Part shown: in pieces, positions 18,646 through 31,971 of the stretch | Numbering within the stretch: the first letter of the stretch is position 1 | Layout of the letters: each line of letters begins with the position of its first letter | NCBI RefSeq assembly: GCF_000981805.1 | Contig: NZ_CP011132.1 | Location: forward strand, 4,402,001 to 4,466,000 | From: Citrobacter amalonaticus Y19 | GTDB lineage: Bacteria > Pseudomonadota > Gammaproteobacteria > Enterobacterales > Enterobacteriaceae | Direction of reading: 5' to 3' | DNA: 64,000 nucleotides | Made by a program: the position numbers and the translations under genes | Notes under the pieces: model-generated | What the model saw: only the letters and a program-made list of their open reading frames with translations | What the model was told of the DNA's origin: nothing | The model's database searches: none

Positions 18646-20151
18646 ATGGACGCATTACTGCAACTCAAAGGGATCGATAAAGCGTTCCCCGGCGTGAAAG
18701 CGCTATCCGGTGCCGCACTCAATGTTTACCCCGGTCGCGTGATGGCGCTGGTGGGGGAAAATGGTGCTGGCAAGTCCACCATGATGAAAGTGCTGACGGG
18801 TATCTATACCCGCGATGCCGGTTCACTGTTGTGGCTGGGTAAAGAAACCACCTTTAACGGTCCTAAATCATCCCAGGAAGCCGGGATCGGCATCATCCAT
18901 CAGGAACTAAACCTGATCCCGCAACTCACCATTGCCGAGAATATTTTCCTTGGCCGCGAGTTCGTTAACCGCTTTGGCAAAATCGACTGGAAGAAGATGT
19001 ATGCCGAAGCGGACCTCCTGCTAGTCAAACTCAACCTGCGCTTTAAGAGTGACCGCCTGGTGGGTGAATTGTCGATAGGCGACCAGCAGATGGTCGAAAT
19101 CGCCAAAGTGCTGAGCTTTGAGTCGAAAGTCATCATTATGGATGAGCCAACGGATGCGCTCACCGATACCGAAACCGAATCCCTGTTCCGCGTGATCCGC
19201 GAACTGAAGTCTCAGGGACGCGGTATTGTCTATATTTCTCACCGAATGAAAGAGATCTTCGAGATTTGCGATGACGTGACCATTTTCCGTGACGGGCAAT
19301 TTATTGCCGAACGTGAAGTGGCCTCGCTGACCGAAGATTCGCTGATTGAAATGATGGTGGGCCGTAAGCTTGAAGAGCAGTACCCGCGCCTGGATAAAGC
19401 ACCGGGTGACATCCGGCTGAAGGTCGATAATCTGTGCGGACCTGGCGTGAACGATGTCTCTTTTACTCTGCGTAAAGGCGAAATCTTAGGTATTTCTGGC
19501 CTGATGGGGGCCGGACGTACCGAACTGATGAAAGTTCTGTATGGCGCACTGCCGCGTACCAGCGGGTATGTCACGCTTGATGGCCATGAAGTGATCACGC
19601 GTTCGCCGCAGGACGGACTGGCGAACGGCATCGTCTATATTTCTGAAGACCGCAAGCGCGACGGTTTAGTGCTCGGCATGTCGGTGAAAGAAAATATGTC
19701 TCTGACCGCGTTGCGCTATTTCAGCCGCAGCGGCGGCAGTCTGAAGCATAAAGATGAGCAGCAGGCGGTGAGCGATTTTATTCGCCTGTTCAATGTGAAA
19801 ACCCCGTCGATGGAACAGGCGATCGGTTTGCTGTCCGGGGGCAACCAGCAGAAAGTGGCGATTGCCCGTGGCCTGATGACCCGTCCGAAGGTGTTGATCC
19901 TCGATGAGCCTACTCGCGGCGTGGACGTCGGGGCCAAGAAAGAAATTTATCAGCTAATTAACCAGTTTAAGGCCGATGGCCTGAGCATCATTCTGGTCTC
20001 GTCTGAGATGCCAGAAGTATTAGGCATGAGCGATCGCATTATCGTCATGCATGAAGGGCATCTCGGCGGTGAATTCACTCGCGAGCAGGCCACCCAGGAA
20101 GTTCTGATGGCTGCCGCTGTGGGCAAGCTTAATCGCGTGAATCAGGAGTAA
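18646..20151 (+). CDS. rbsA: Ribose ABC importer, ATP-binding subunit
   Basis: 501 residues from ATG 18646 (MDALLQLKG), the E. coli length. A longer in-frame start at 18601 lies within rbsD and is unlikely. Tandem ABC domains: Walker A GENGAGKST (37-45), signature LSIGDQQMVEIAK, Walker B VIIMDEPTDAL. The second domain has a degenerate Walker A (GLMGAGRTE) and signature LSGGNQQKVAIAR, as usual in sugar importers of this class. It drives RbsC-mediated uptake of RbsB-bound ribose. Confidence 0.97.
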   Translation: MDALLQLKGIDKAFPGVKALSGAALNVYPGRVMALVGENGAGKSTMMKVLTGIYTRDAGSLLWLGKETTFNGPKSSQEAGIGIIHQELNLIPQLTIAENIFLGREFVNRFGKIDWKKMYAEADLLLVKLNLRFKSDRLVGELSIGDQQMVEIAKVLSFESKVIIMDEPTDALTDTETESLFRVIRELKSQGRGIVYISHRMKEIFEICDDVTIFRDGQFIAEREVASLTEDSLIEMMVGRKLEEQYPRLDKAPGDIRLKVDNLCGPGVNDVSFTLRKGEILGISGLMGAGRTELMKVLYGALPRTSGYVTLDGHEVITRSPQDGLANGIVYISEDRKRDGLVLGMSVKENMSLTALRYFSRSGGSLKHKDEQQAVSDFIRLFNVKTPSMEQAIGLLSGGNQQKVAIARGLMTRPKVLILDEPTRGVDVGAKKEIYQLINQFKADGLSIILVSSEMPEVLGMSDRIIVMHEGHLGGEFTREQATQEVLMAAAVGKLNRVNQE

Positions 20152-20156
20152 AAAAG

Positions 20157-21122
20157 ATGACTACCCAGGCTGTTTCTGGTCGCCGTTATTTCACCAAAGC
20201 GTGGTTGATGGAGCAAAAGTCGCTCATCGCCCTGCTGGTACTGATCGCGATTGTCTCGACGTTGAGCCCTAACTTTTTTACCGTCAATAACCTGTTCAAC
20301 ATTCTTCAGCAGACATCCGTGAACGCCATTATGGCTGTGGGGATGACGCTGGTTATCCTGACGTCGGGTATCGATCTGTCAGTCGGTTCCCTGCTGGCGC
20401 TCACCGGCGCGGTTGCGGCTTCAATTGTAGGGATTGAAGTTAACGCGCTGGTGGCCGTTGCAGCAGCCCTCGCATTAGGTGCCGCTGTAGGCGCCGTCAC
20501 GGGCGTGATTGTGGCGAAAGGCCGTGTGCAGGCGTTTATCGCCACGCTGGTTATGATGCTGTTGCTGCGCGGCGTGACGATGGTGTACACCAACGGGAGT
20601 CCGGTGAACACGGGCTTTACCGATAACGCCGATCTGTTTGGCTGGTTCGGAATCGGTCGTCCGCTGGGCGTACCGACGCCAGTCTGGATCATGGGGATTG
20701 TTTTCCTGGCGGCATGGTACATGTTGCACCACACCCGTCTGGGTCGCTATATCTATGCGCTGGGCGGTAACGAAGCGGCAACGCGTCTGTCCGGTATCAG
20801 CGTCAGTAAAATCAAGATTATCGTCTATTCACTGTGTGGGCTGCTGGCGTCGCTGGCGGGCATCATTGAAGTGGCGCGCCTCTCCTCTGCCCAGCCGACT
20901 GCTGGTACGGGCTATGAGCTGGATGCTATCGCGGCCGTTGTGCTGGGCGGGACCAGTCTGGCGGGCGGCAAAGGACGTATTGTTGGGACCTTGATCGGCG
21001 CATTAATTCTGGGTTTCCTCAATAATGGTTTGAATTTGTTAGGTGTTTCCTCCTATTACCAGATGATCGTCAAAGCGGTGGTGATTTTGCTGGCGGTACT
21101 GGTAGACAACAAAAAGCAGTAA
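20157..21122 (+). CDS. rbsC: Ribose ABC importer, permease subunit
   Basis: 321 residues, inner-membrane permease with about ten hydrophobic segments. The short N-terminal cytoplasmic stretch (to about residue 20) and the GIDLSVGS and GGTSLAGGKG loops are typical of the BPD-transp-2 family. It forms the translocation pore with RbsA and accepts ribose from RbsB. It starts 5 bp after the rbsA stop and has an SD (AGGAG) inside the rbsA end. Confidence 0.98.
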   Translation: MTTQAVSGRRYFTKAWLMEQKSLIALLVLIAIVSTLSPNFFTVNNLFNILQQTSVNAIMAVGMTLVILTSGIDLSVGSLLALTGAVAASIVGIEVNALVAVAAALALGAAVGAVTGVIVAKGRVQAFIATLVMMLLLRGVTMVYTNGSPVNTGFTDNADLFGWFGIGRPLGVPTPVWIMGIVFLAAWYMLHHTRLGRYIYALGGNEAATRLSGISVSKIKIIVYSLCGLLASLAGIIEVARLSSAQPTAGTGYELDAIAAVVLGGTSLAGGKGRIVGTLIGALILGFLNNGLNLLGVSSYYQMIVKAVVILLAVLVDNKKQ

Positions 21123-21146
21123 CAACGACTACAGGACATCTTAAAT

Positions 21147-22037
21147 ATGAACATGAAAAAACTGGCTACCCTGGTTTCTGCTGTTGCGCTAAGCGCCACC
21201 GTGAGCGCGAACGCAATGGCGAAAGATACCATTGCGCTGGTGGTCTCCACGCTTAACAACCCGTTCTTCGTCTCGCTGAAAGATGGGGCGCAGAAAGAAG
21301 CTGATAAGCTGGGTTACAACCTGGTGGTACTGGACTCCCAGAACAACCCGGCGAAAGAGTTGGCGAACGTTCAGGATTTAACCGTACGTGGTACCAAAAT
21401 TCTGCTGATCAACCCGACGGATTCCGACGCGGTGGGTAACGCGGTGAAGATGGCGAACCAGGCGAATATCCCGGTCATCACCCTTGACCGTCAGGCAACC
21501 AAAGGTGACGTCGTCAGCCACATCGCATCTGATAACGTGCTGGGCGGGAAAATCGCCGGTGATTACATCGCCAAAAAAGCCGGTGAAGGTGCGAAAGTCA
21601 TTGAACTGCAGGGTATTGCCGGGACTTCAGCGGCGCGTGAGCGTGGCGAAGGTTTCCAGCAGGCCGTTGCGGCACACAAATTTAACGTCCTGGCCAGCCA
21701 GCCAGCAGACTTCGACCGTACTAAAGGTCTGAACGTGATGCAGAACCTGCTGACTGCGCATCCGGACGTGCAGGCTGTCTTTGCGCAGAACGATGAAATG
21801 GCACTGGGTGCGCTGCGTGCTCTGCAAACCGCAGGTAAATCTGATGTGATGGTGGTCGGATTTGACGGTACGCCTGATGGCGAAAAAGCAGTAAATGATG
21901 GCAAACTGGCTGCGACTATCGCACAGTTACCGGACCAGATCGGCGCGAAAGGTGTTGAGACGGCGGATAAGGTACTGAAAGGCGAGAAAGTTCAGGCCAA
22001 GTACCCTGTTGACCTGAAGCTGGTCATCAAGCAGTAA
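21147..22037 (+). CDS. rbsB: Periplasmic ribose-binding protein
   Basis: 296 residues with a cleavable Sec signal (1-25: positive start NMKK, hydrophobic core, ANAMA cut before Lys26). The mature protein is a two-domain type I periplasmic binding fold. Ligand-contact stretches include NNPFFVS, LDRQA and AQNDEMALGAL. It delivers ribose to RbsAC and to the Trg chemoreceptor in E. coli. Two strong stem-loops follow in its 3' region, which should stabilise the rbsB end of the transcript. Confidence 0.98.
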   Translation: MNMKKLATLVSAVALSATVSANAMAKDTIALVVSTLNNPFFVSLKDGAQKEADKLGYNLVVLDSQNNPAKELANVQDLTVRGTKILLINPTDSDAVGNAVKMANQANIPVITLDRQATKGDVVSHIASDNVLGGKIAGDYIAKKAGEGAKVIELQGIAGTSAARERGEGFQQAVAAHKFNVLASQPADFDRTKGLNVMQNLLTAHPDVQAVFAQNDEMALGALRALQTAGKSDVMVVGFDGTPDGEKAVNDGKLAATIAQLPDQIGAKGVETADKVLKGEKVQAKYPVDLKLVIKQ

Positions 22038-22124
22038 CTGGCGATTCAGGCGACCACGCGTCGCCTGAGGGACTAAATATAAAGAAAAGAAAGTGTGGCA
22101 TACGCCACCGGGTAATACCGGTGG
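22038..22124 (+). ncRNA. rbsB 3'-UTR stem-loops; possible RbsZ-type sRNA
   Basis: Right after the rbsB stop is a perfect 9-bp hairpin (TCAGGCGAC 22046-22054, loop of 5, GTCGCCTGA 22060-22068). A 7-bp hairpin CCACCGG / CCGGTGG (22105-22111, 22118-22124) follows before rbsK. In E. coli an sRNA, RbsZ, arises from this 3' region. Neither hairpin here is followed by a clear U-run, so an RNA product is inferred by position. Simple mRNA-stabilising stems are the alternative. Confidence 0.4.
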
Positions 22125-22148
22125 CTTCCTCAGATGGACACCCCGAAC

Positions 22149-23078
22149 ATGAAAACCGCAGGCAATCTTGTCGTTCTTGGCAGTATTAATGCCGACCATA
22201 TCCTGAACCTTAAAACATTCCCGGCGCCAGGTGAAACCGTCACCGGAAACCACTATCAGGTGGCTTTTGGCGGCAAAGGCGCGAATCAGGCGGTGGCTGC
22301 GGGTCGCAGTGGGGCGAATATTGCATTCATTGCCTGCACAGGCGATGACGATATAGGAAGTAACATCCGCAAACAGCTTATTAGTGACAACATTGATGTC
22401 GATCCGGTCAGCGTCATCAGTGGGGATTCCACCGGCGTGGCGCTGATTTTTGTGAATGGCGACGGTGAAAACGTTATTGGTATCCATGCTGGCGCTAATG
22501 CGGCGCTTTCCCCTGCGTTAGTCGAGGCGCAGCGTGAGCGAATTGCTCAGGCATCCGCACTGTTGATGCAACTGGAGTCGCCGATCGAAAGCGTGCTGAC
22601 GGCCGCGAAAATCGCAAAGCAAAACAATACGATTGTGGCGCTGAATCCTGCTCCGGCGCGTGAGTTATCCGACGAACTGCTGGCGCTGGTGGATATCATC
22701 ACCCCGAACGAAACTGAAGCCGAAAAGCTGACGGGGATCCGTGTTGAAAACGATGAAGACGCGGCGAAAGCATCCCAGGTACTGCATGCGAAAGGCATTC
22801 ATACCGTACTGATTACGTTAGGGAGCCGGGGCGTCTGGGCCAGTGTGAATGGCGAAGGCGGCCGGGTTCCTGGATTCAAAGTGGATGCTGTCGATACTAT
22901 CGCTGCGGGCGATACCTTCAACGGCGCGCTGATCACTGCTCTACTGGAAGAAAAGCCGCTGTCTGACGCGATTCGCTTTGCTCATGCCGCAGCGGCGATT
23001 GCCGTGACCCGTAAAGGCGCGCAGCCTTCCGTGCCGTGGCGTAATGAAATTGAGGCGTTTTTAGGTCAGCAGAGGTAA
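22149..23078 (+). CDS. rbsK: Ribokinase
   Basis: 309 residues from ATG 22149 (MKTAGNLVVLGS), matching the family length; an in-frame ATG five codons earlier is less likely. Phosphorylates ribose at O5 with ATP to feed the pentose phosphate pathway. PfkB signatures are visible: AFGGKGANQAVAAGR in the N-terminal third and DTIAAGDTFNGAL near residue 250, with the catalytic Asp and anion hole. It is co-transcribed between rbsB and rbsR. Confidence 0.97.
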   Translation: MKTAGNLVVLGSINADHILNLKTFPAPGETVTGNHYQVAFGGKGANQAVAAGRSGANIAFIACTGDDDIGSNIRKQLISDNIDVDPVSVISGDSTGVALIFVNGDGENVIGIHAGANAALSPALVEAQRERIAQASALLMQLESPIESVLTAAKIAKQNNTIVALNPAPARELSDELLALVDIITPNETEAEKLTGIRVENDEDAAKASQVLHAKGIHTVLITLGSRGVWASVNGEGGRVPGFKVDAVDTIAAGDTFNGALITALLEEKPLSDAIRFAHAAAAIAVTRKGAQPSVPWRNEIEAFLGQQR

Positions 23079-23081
23079 CGC

Positions 23082-24080
23082 TTGGCTACCATGAAGGATG
23101 TTGCCCGCCTGGCGGGCGTTTCCACCTCGACCGTTTCGCACGTCATTAATAAGGATCGCTTTGTCAGTGAAGCGATAACTGAAAAAGTCGATGCAGCGAT
23201 CAAGTCGTTAAATTACGCCCCTTCTGCGCTGGCGCGCAGCCTGAAGCTGAATCAGACGCGAACCATTGGCATGCTGATCACAGCGAGTACCAACCCGTTT
23301 TACTCCGAACTGGTGCGTGGCGTTGAGCGCAGTTGTTTTGAGCGCGGCTATAGCCTGGTGTTATGTAATACCGAAGGCGATGAGCAGCGCATGAACCGTA
23401 ATCTGGAAACCCTGATGCAAAAGCGGGTGGATGGCTTACTGTTGCTCTGTACCGAAACACACCAGCCGTCGCGTGAAATCATGCAGCGCTACCCCTCTAT
23501 CCCTACCGTTATGATGGACTGGTCGCCTTTTGATGGTGATGGGGATAGCGATCTTATTCAGGATAACTCGTTGCTCGGCGGTGACCTGGCGACGCAGCAT
23601 CTGATTGATAAAGGCTTTACCCGCATCGCCTGTATTACCGGGCCGCTTGATAAAACCCCGGCGCGGTTGCGTCTGGAAGGATATCGCGGCGCGATGAAAC
23701 GCGCTGGACTGGATATCCCGGACGGTTACGAAATTACCGGTGATTTTGAATTTGGCGGTGGGTTTGAGGCCATGCAGAAACTGCTTTCTCATCAATCTCG
23801 TCCTCACGCGGTTTTTGCCGGCAACGATGCGATGGCGGTAGGTGCTTATCAGGCGTTGTATCAGGCTGGATTGCGAATTCCGCAGGATATGGCGGTGATT
23901 GGCTACGACGACATAGAACTGGCGCGTTACATGACGCCACCGCTTACCACCATTCATCAACCGAAAGATGAACTGGGTGAGCTGGCCATCGATGTGCTGA
24001 TTCATCGAATGGCGCAACCCGCCCTACAACAGCAGCGTCTGCAACTTACTCCTGTTCTGATGGCGCGGGGCTCGGTGTAG
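23082..24080 (+). CDS. rbsR: LacI-family ribose operon repressor
   Basis: 332 residues from a TTG start (23082-23084), the start also used for the E. coli protein; SD AGAGG precedes it. The N-terminal HTH (ATMKDVARLAGVSTSTVSHV) is followed by a hinge and a periplasmic-binding-like domain. It is two residues longer than E. coli RbsR, through a GDGDSD stretch near residue 150. It should bind the palindromes at 18109-18204. Its end overlaps hsrA convergently by 35 bp. Confidence 0.97.
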   Translation: MATMKDVARLAGVSTSTVSHVINKDRFVSEAITEKVDAAIKSLNYAPSALARSLKLNQTRTIGMLITASTNPFYSELVRGVERSCFERGYSLVLCNTEGDEQRMNRNLETLMQKRVDGLLLLCTETHQPSREIMQRYPSIPTVMMDWSPFDGDGDSDLIQDNSLLGGDLATQHLIDKGFTRIACITGPLDKTPARLRLEGYRGAMKRAGLDIPDGYEITGDFEFGGGFEAMQKLLSHQSRPHAVFAGNDAMAVGAYQALYQAGLRIPQDMAVIGYDDIELARYMTPPLTTIHQPKDELGELAIDVLIHRMAQPALQQQRLQLTPVLMARGSV

Positions 24081-25473
24081 GCTTGTGTCGCTCTTTGATC
24101 AGGTTGCGGCCATCTTTGGCTCTCAATAACATGAACATCAGGGCTGACACGATCGTAATCGCGCCCATCGTGATAAAGGTGTAGTGGAACTGTTCGACCG
24201 TATTGGTTCCCTCCATCCCTTCATAGATGCGTAGCACCGCTGCGCTGATCGCCACCCCTAAACTGATGGACAACTGCTGCGTAACGGCCAGTACGCTGTT
24301 GCCGCTGCTGGCGTTGTCATCAGTCAGATCGGCCAGCGTAATCGTGTTCATCGCGGTGAATTGCGTCGACATTGCCATCCCCAGAATGAACAACGGTAAA
24401 ATCAACAGCCAGACGGGCATGGCAGGGGATTGCAGAGAGAACTGCGCAATCATCAGTCCAATGAAGACAGTGATACCCACCAGTGTGGTTCGATAACCCA
24501 GACGGCGCAGCACCTGCGTCACCATCGACTTCGCCAGTATTGACCCCAGCGCGGTGGGGGCCATCATGCAACCGGCAATCAGCGCCGGGAAGCCAAATCC
24601 CACCTGTAACATCAGCGGCATCAGGAACGGCACGCATCCCGTCCCCAGACGAGTAGCAAGGTTGCCGGAAATGCCGACCGAGAAGGTGCGGGTCTTAAAC
24701 AATGACAGTGAAATCAGCGGTGTTGGGTGGCGTCGTGCATGACGTACATAAGCCAGCAGTAACACAATGCTCAGCAGGATAATGGTCAATGCTATCCAGG
24801 TAGCGACAATTTTCTCGCCAAACAACTCCATCCCGCTGGAAAAGAGGACCAGGCTCAGACCAAAAAGAAAGAAGCCCATCGTATCAAATTTACGCCGCGG
24901 GGTGGTGAAGTTCGGCATATATTTGCGTGCATACAGAATGCCGGCGATTCCTATCGGAATATTGATCAGGAAAATCCAGTGCCAACTGGCCCAGGTAACC
25001 AGAACGCCCCCCAGAACCGGACCCAGGATGGGGCCGACCAGTCCAGGCATCGTCACAAAGTTCAGCACCGGCAGCAGTTCACTGCGCGGGTAGGCTCTCA
25101 ATAATGCCAGGCGTGCAACCGGCATCATCATTGCGCCACCAATCCCCTGAATCACACGAAAAATGACCAACTCCGGCAACGTACTGGAAAGTGCGCAGGC
25201 GAGAGAGCCGAGCGTAAACAGGCTTACGGCGACCATAAATACGCGTCGGGTACCGAAGCGATCGGCCAGCCATCCACTCACCGGGATCAGCATGGCAACC
25301 GTCAGGGTGTAACTGATAATCGCAGACTGCATTGCCAGGGGGGAGCGGTTGAGGCTCTGCGCGATGGCGGGTAAAGCGGTATTAAGAATGGTGGCGTCCA
25401 GTGCTTGCATGAAGAAGGCCATTGCCGCTATCCACGGCAATCCGGCCATACTGCGCGCTTTTTTGTTGGTCAT
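24046..25473 (-). CDS. hsrA: MFS drug:H+ antiporter-like transporter HsrA
   Basis: 475 residues, about fourteen membrane helices (DHA2-type major facilitator). The motif GWLADRFGTRRVF between helices 2 and 3 is the MFS A-motif. Helix 5 carries GPILGPVLGGVL, the antiporter motif C. The substrate is unknown; in E. coli it is named from a homocysteine-related phenotype. The ATG at 25473 overlaps the yieP stop as ATGA, so an upstream start (25479) is less likely. The 3' end overlaps rbsR antisense. Confidence 0.92.
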   Translation of the reverse strand: MTNKKARSMAGLPWIAAMAFFMQALDATILNTALPAIAQSLNRSPLAMQSAIISYTLTVAMLIPVSGWLADRFGTRRVFMVAVSLFTLGSLACALSSTLPELVIFRVIQGIGGAMMMPVARLALLRAYPRSELLPVLNFVTMPGLVGPILGPVLGGVLVTWASWHWIFLINIPIGIAGILYARKYMPNFTTPRRKFDTMGFFLFGLSLVLFSSGMELFGEKIVATWIALTIILLSIVLLLAYVRHARRHPTPLISLSLFKTRTFSVGISGNLATRLGTGCVPFLMPLMLQVGFGFPALIAGCMMAPTALGSILAKSMVTQVLRRLGYRTTLVGITVFIGLMIAQFSLQSPAMPVWLLILPLFILGMAMSTQFTAMNTITLADLTDDNASSGNSVLAVTQQLSISLGVAISAAVLRIYEGMEGTNTVEQFHYTFITMGAITIVSALMFMLLRAKDGRNLIKERHKPTPSPAPSEQE

Positions 25474-26189
25474 GCACAATCCTGGTCGTTTTCTGGACGT
25501 TCATTCGGGGCTATCAGCAGAGCCTGACAAGCCTTAAACGCACCGTCGCCATCGCTTTGTGCAATGGCGTCGACAATGGCCTGATGCAAATCCAGCTTCA
25601 CAACGGTGTTATAAGTAATTGAATTAAAATAGGTGTGGTAGACAGAATGAAACAACGAGGCAAAAGAGGTTAAGAACGGGTTCGCGCTCATTTCGTAAAT
25701 ATGCTCATGCCAGGCCATATCCACTTCAATCCAGCGTTCGCGCTTAAAGTTCTTTTTCAGCGCGACCATCTCTTCCATTAATGCATTCAGATGCGCTTTT
25801 TGCTCAACGGTGCCGATTGTCGCTGCCAGCGAGCACGCCTGAGGCTCCAGGCTGATACGCATTACCAGAAAATGCTCGATAACCTGCTGAAAATTTTCTT
25901 CGGTCATCCACCAGGTGAGTAACTCCTGATCGAGAAAGTTCCAGTTTGCTTGCGGCATCACGCGGGTGCCAATGCGAGGGCGCGGTAGCACCATCCCTTT
26001 GGCAGTTAATGTTTTGACTGCTTCCCGAACGGCGGTCCGGCTTACACCAAACTGTTCGCCCAGTTCTATTTCGCCAGGGAGAATGGCGCCAGGGGCATAT
26101 TCACCTTTGAGGATCTGCTGCGCTAGCTTCTCAGCCAGAACATAGGAAAGGTTTTTCTGTGCAGCCAACTGTTGTGCGCTTAAAGGCAT
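25470..26189 (-). CDS. yieP: GntR/FadR-family regulator YieP
   Basis: 239 residues. An N-terminal winged helix (about 12-80, GEIELGEQFGVSRTAVREAVKTL) is followed by a helical FCD effector domain. It is about nine residues longer at the C-terminus than the E. coli protein as I recall it (APNERPENDQDCA). That extension carries the frame into the ATGA overlap with hsrA, so yieP and hsrA are translationally coupled and YieP probably controls the transporter. The effector is unknown. Confidence 0.93.
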   Translation of the reverse strand: MPLSAQQLAAQKNLSYVLAEKLAQQILKGEYAPGAILPGEIELGEQFGVSRTAVREAVKTLTAKGMVLPRPRIGTRVMPQANWNFLDQELLTWWMTEENFQQVIEHFLVMRISLEPQACSLAATIGTVEQKAHLNALMEEMVALKKNFKRERWIEVDMAWHEHIYEMSANPFLTSFASLFHSVYHTYFNSITYNTVVKLDLHQAIVDAIAQSDGDGAFKACQALLIAPNERPENDQDCA

Positions 26190-26341
26190 TACTCTTTGTC
26201 CTTTATCTTTTTCTTACTCATTAGTATGCCACCTGGATGTGTGATTGCGGTTACAAAAACAGCAAAACGCTTATTTTATGGCACGTTAATACCGGTTTTG
26301 GTGAAAAAAGGAACACTCGGAAAATTATTTTAAATTTCCCC

Positions 26342-26369
26342 TTGTCAGCCTGAAATAACTCCCTATAAT
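26342..26369 (+). promoter_or_regulatory. rRNA operon promoter P1
   Basis: TTGTCA (26342-26347), 16-bp spacer, TATAAT (26364-26369), and a GC-rich discriminator (gcgcctcc) as in stringently controlled rrn P1 promoters. An A/T-rich UP element (26318-26341) precedes it. Fis sites are expected further upstream (26220-26310), but I did not score them. Confidence 0.92.
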
Positions 26370-26460
26370 GCGCCTCCACTGACACGGAACAACGGCACGC
26401 AAGCCGCCGGGTCAGCAGGGTTTCTCCGGAAATTCTGACAGAGAAAAGCGAAATAAATGC

Positions 26461-26488
26461 TTGACTCTGAAGCGGGAAAGCGTATTAT
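26461..26488 (+). promoter_or_regulatory. rRNA operon promoter P2
   Basis: TTGACT (26461-26466), 16-bp spacer, TATTAT (26483-26488), about 120 bp after P1, the usual tandem arrangement. The antitermination boxA TGCTCTTTAACA follows at 26526-26537. Confidence 0.88.
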
Positions 26489-26525
26489 GCACACCCCGCG
26501 CCGCTGAGAAAAAGCGAAGCGGCAC

Positions 26526-26537
26526 TGCTCTTTAACA
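26526..26537 (+). promoter_or_regulatory. rrn leader boxA antitermination site
   Basis: TGCTCTTTAACA matches the rrn boxA bound by NusB-S10. A second copy, TGCTCTTTAAA, is at 28445-28455 in the 16S-23S spacer, as expected for restoring antitermination before 23S. Confidence 0.85.
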
Positions 26538-26668
26538 ATTTATCAGACAATCTGTGTGGGCACTCAGGGCGACTGGATTCTTAACGTCTTCGGACGATAA
26601 ATGAATACCAAGTCTCAAGAGTGAACACGTAATTCATTACGAAGTTTAATTCTTTGAGCATCAAACTT

Positions 26669-28210
<1,542 letters not shown>

Positions 28211-28295
28211 CCTGAAAGAACCTTTCCTTTGCAGTGTCCACACAGATTGTCTGATGAAAAGTGAATAGCAAGGCGTCTTGCGATTGAGACTTTGT

Positions 28296-28371
28296 GTCCC
28301 CTTCGTCTAGAGGCCCAGGACACCGCCCTTTCACGGCGGTAACAGGGGTTCGAATCCCCTAGGGGACGCCA
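28296..28371 (+). tRNA. gltT: tRNA-Glu (UUC)
   Basis: 76 bases with encoded CCA, in the 16S-23S spacer. The acceptor stem GTCCCCT / AGGGGAC, anticodon loop CCTTTCACG with anticodon TTC, and T-loop GGTTCGAATCC are clear. It is the only tRNA in this spacer, as in the E. coli rrnB/C/E/G class. The symbol is assigned by that class and is uncertain. Confidence 0.95.
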
Positions 28372-28561
28372 CTTGCTGGTATGTGAGTGAAAGACGCGTG
28401 CCTTAATATCTCAAAACTGACTTGTGAGTCATGTTTGAGATATTTGCTCTTTAAAAATCTGGATCAAGCTGAAAATTGAAACGACACACAGTTAATGTGT
28501 GTTCGAGTCTCTCAAATTTTCGCAACACTGAAGTGTTTTACGAAACATCTTCGGGTTGTGA

Positions 28562-31468
<2,907 letters not shown>

Positions 31469-31664
31469 ACAACGCCGAAGCTGTTTTGGCGGATTTGAGA
31501 GAATATTTTCAGCTTAGATTCAGACGCAAGTGCGCAATAGTTTGCACAGCAGCAAGGCGGCAAGCGAAGTAAAGGAAGGAGCATACAAAGGTATGTGACT
31601 GAGTTTACGAGAGCAGCCAACGCGGCTGATGTGATAAATTATTGCGTACAGAGCACCAAGAATT

Positions 31665-31784
31665 TGCCTGGCGGCTGTAGCGCGGTGGTCCCACCTGACC
31701 CCATGCCGAACTCAGAAGTGAAACGCCGTAGCGCCGATGGTAGTGTGGGGTCTCCCCATGCGAGAGTAGGGAACTGCCAGGCAT
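31665..31784 (+). rRNA. rrf: 5S ribosomal RNA
   Basis: 120 bases. The terminal helix is TGCCTGGCGG / CTGCCAGGCAT, with the conserved CCGAACTCAGAAGTGAAACG loop. It differs from K-12 5S by only a base or so (GGCTGTAGC in place of GGCCGTAGC). A partial degenerate copy of its 3' part follows at 31822-31925. Confidence 0.98.
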
Positions 31785-31925
31785 CAAATTGAAAAACCTG
31801 AAGTAGTCTTCGAGGCAGTTCACTACTCGATGAGAGTAGGACAAAAGCAAAGCTTTTGAACGTTGCGAAGCAACGGCCCGAAGGGTGAATCACGAAGTGA
31901 TTCATAAACTGCCAGGCATCAAATT
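31772..31925 (+). repeat. Direct repeat and stem-loop array after 5S
   Basis: The 19-mer AACTGCCAGGCATCAAATT occurs at 31772-31790 (end of 5S) and again at 31907-31925. Just before the second copy is a degraded 5S-like piece (GATGAGAGTAGG). Four consecutive hairpins with AAA or GAA triloops then follow: 31842-31858 (7-bp stem), 31861-31875 (6 bp), 31877-31885 (3 bp) and 31886-31904 (8 bp). This looks like a duplicated 5S 3' end into which the hairpin array was inserted. It lies within the rrn transcript. Confidence 0.85.
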
Positions 31926-31971
31926 AAGCAGTAAACTGGTGTCAAAACCAGTGGTTGTAGAAAAATTCGGT

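Noticed and set aside
31842..31904. Possible CRISPR-like array after 5S
   Set aside because: The hairpins differ in sequence and length and there are no spacers of constant size; they are tandem stem-loops, not repeats with spacers.
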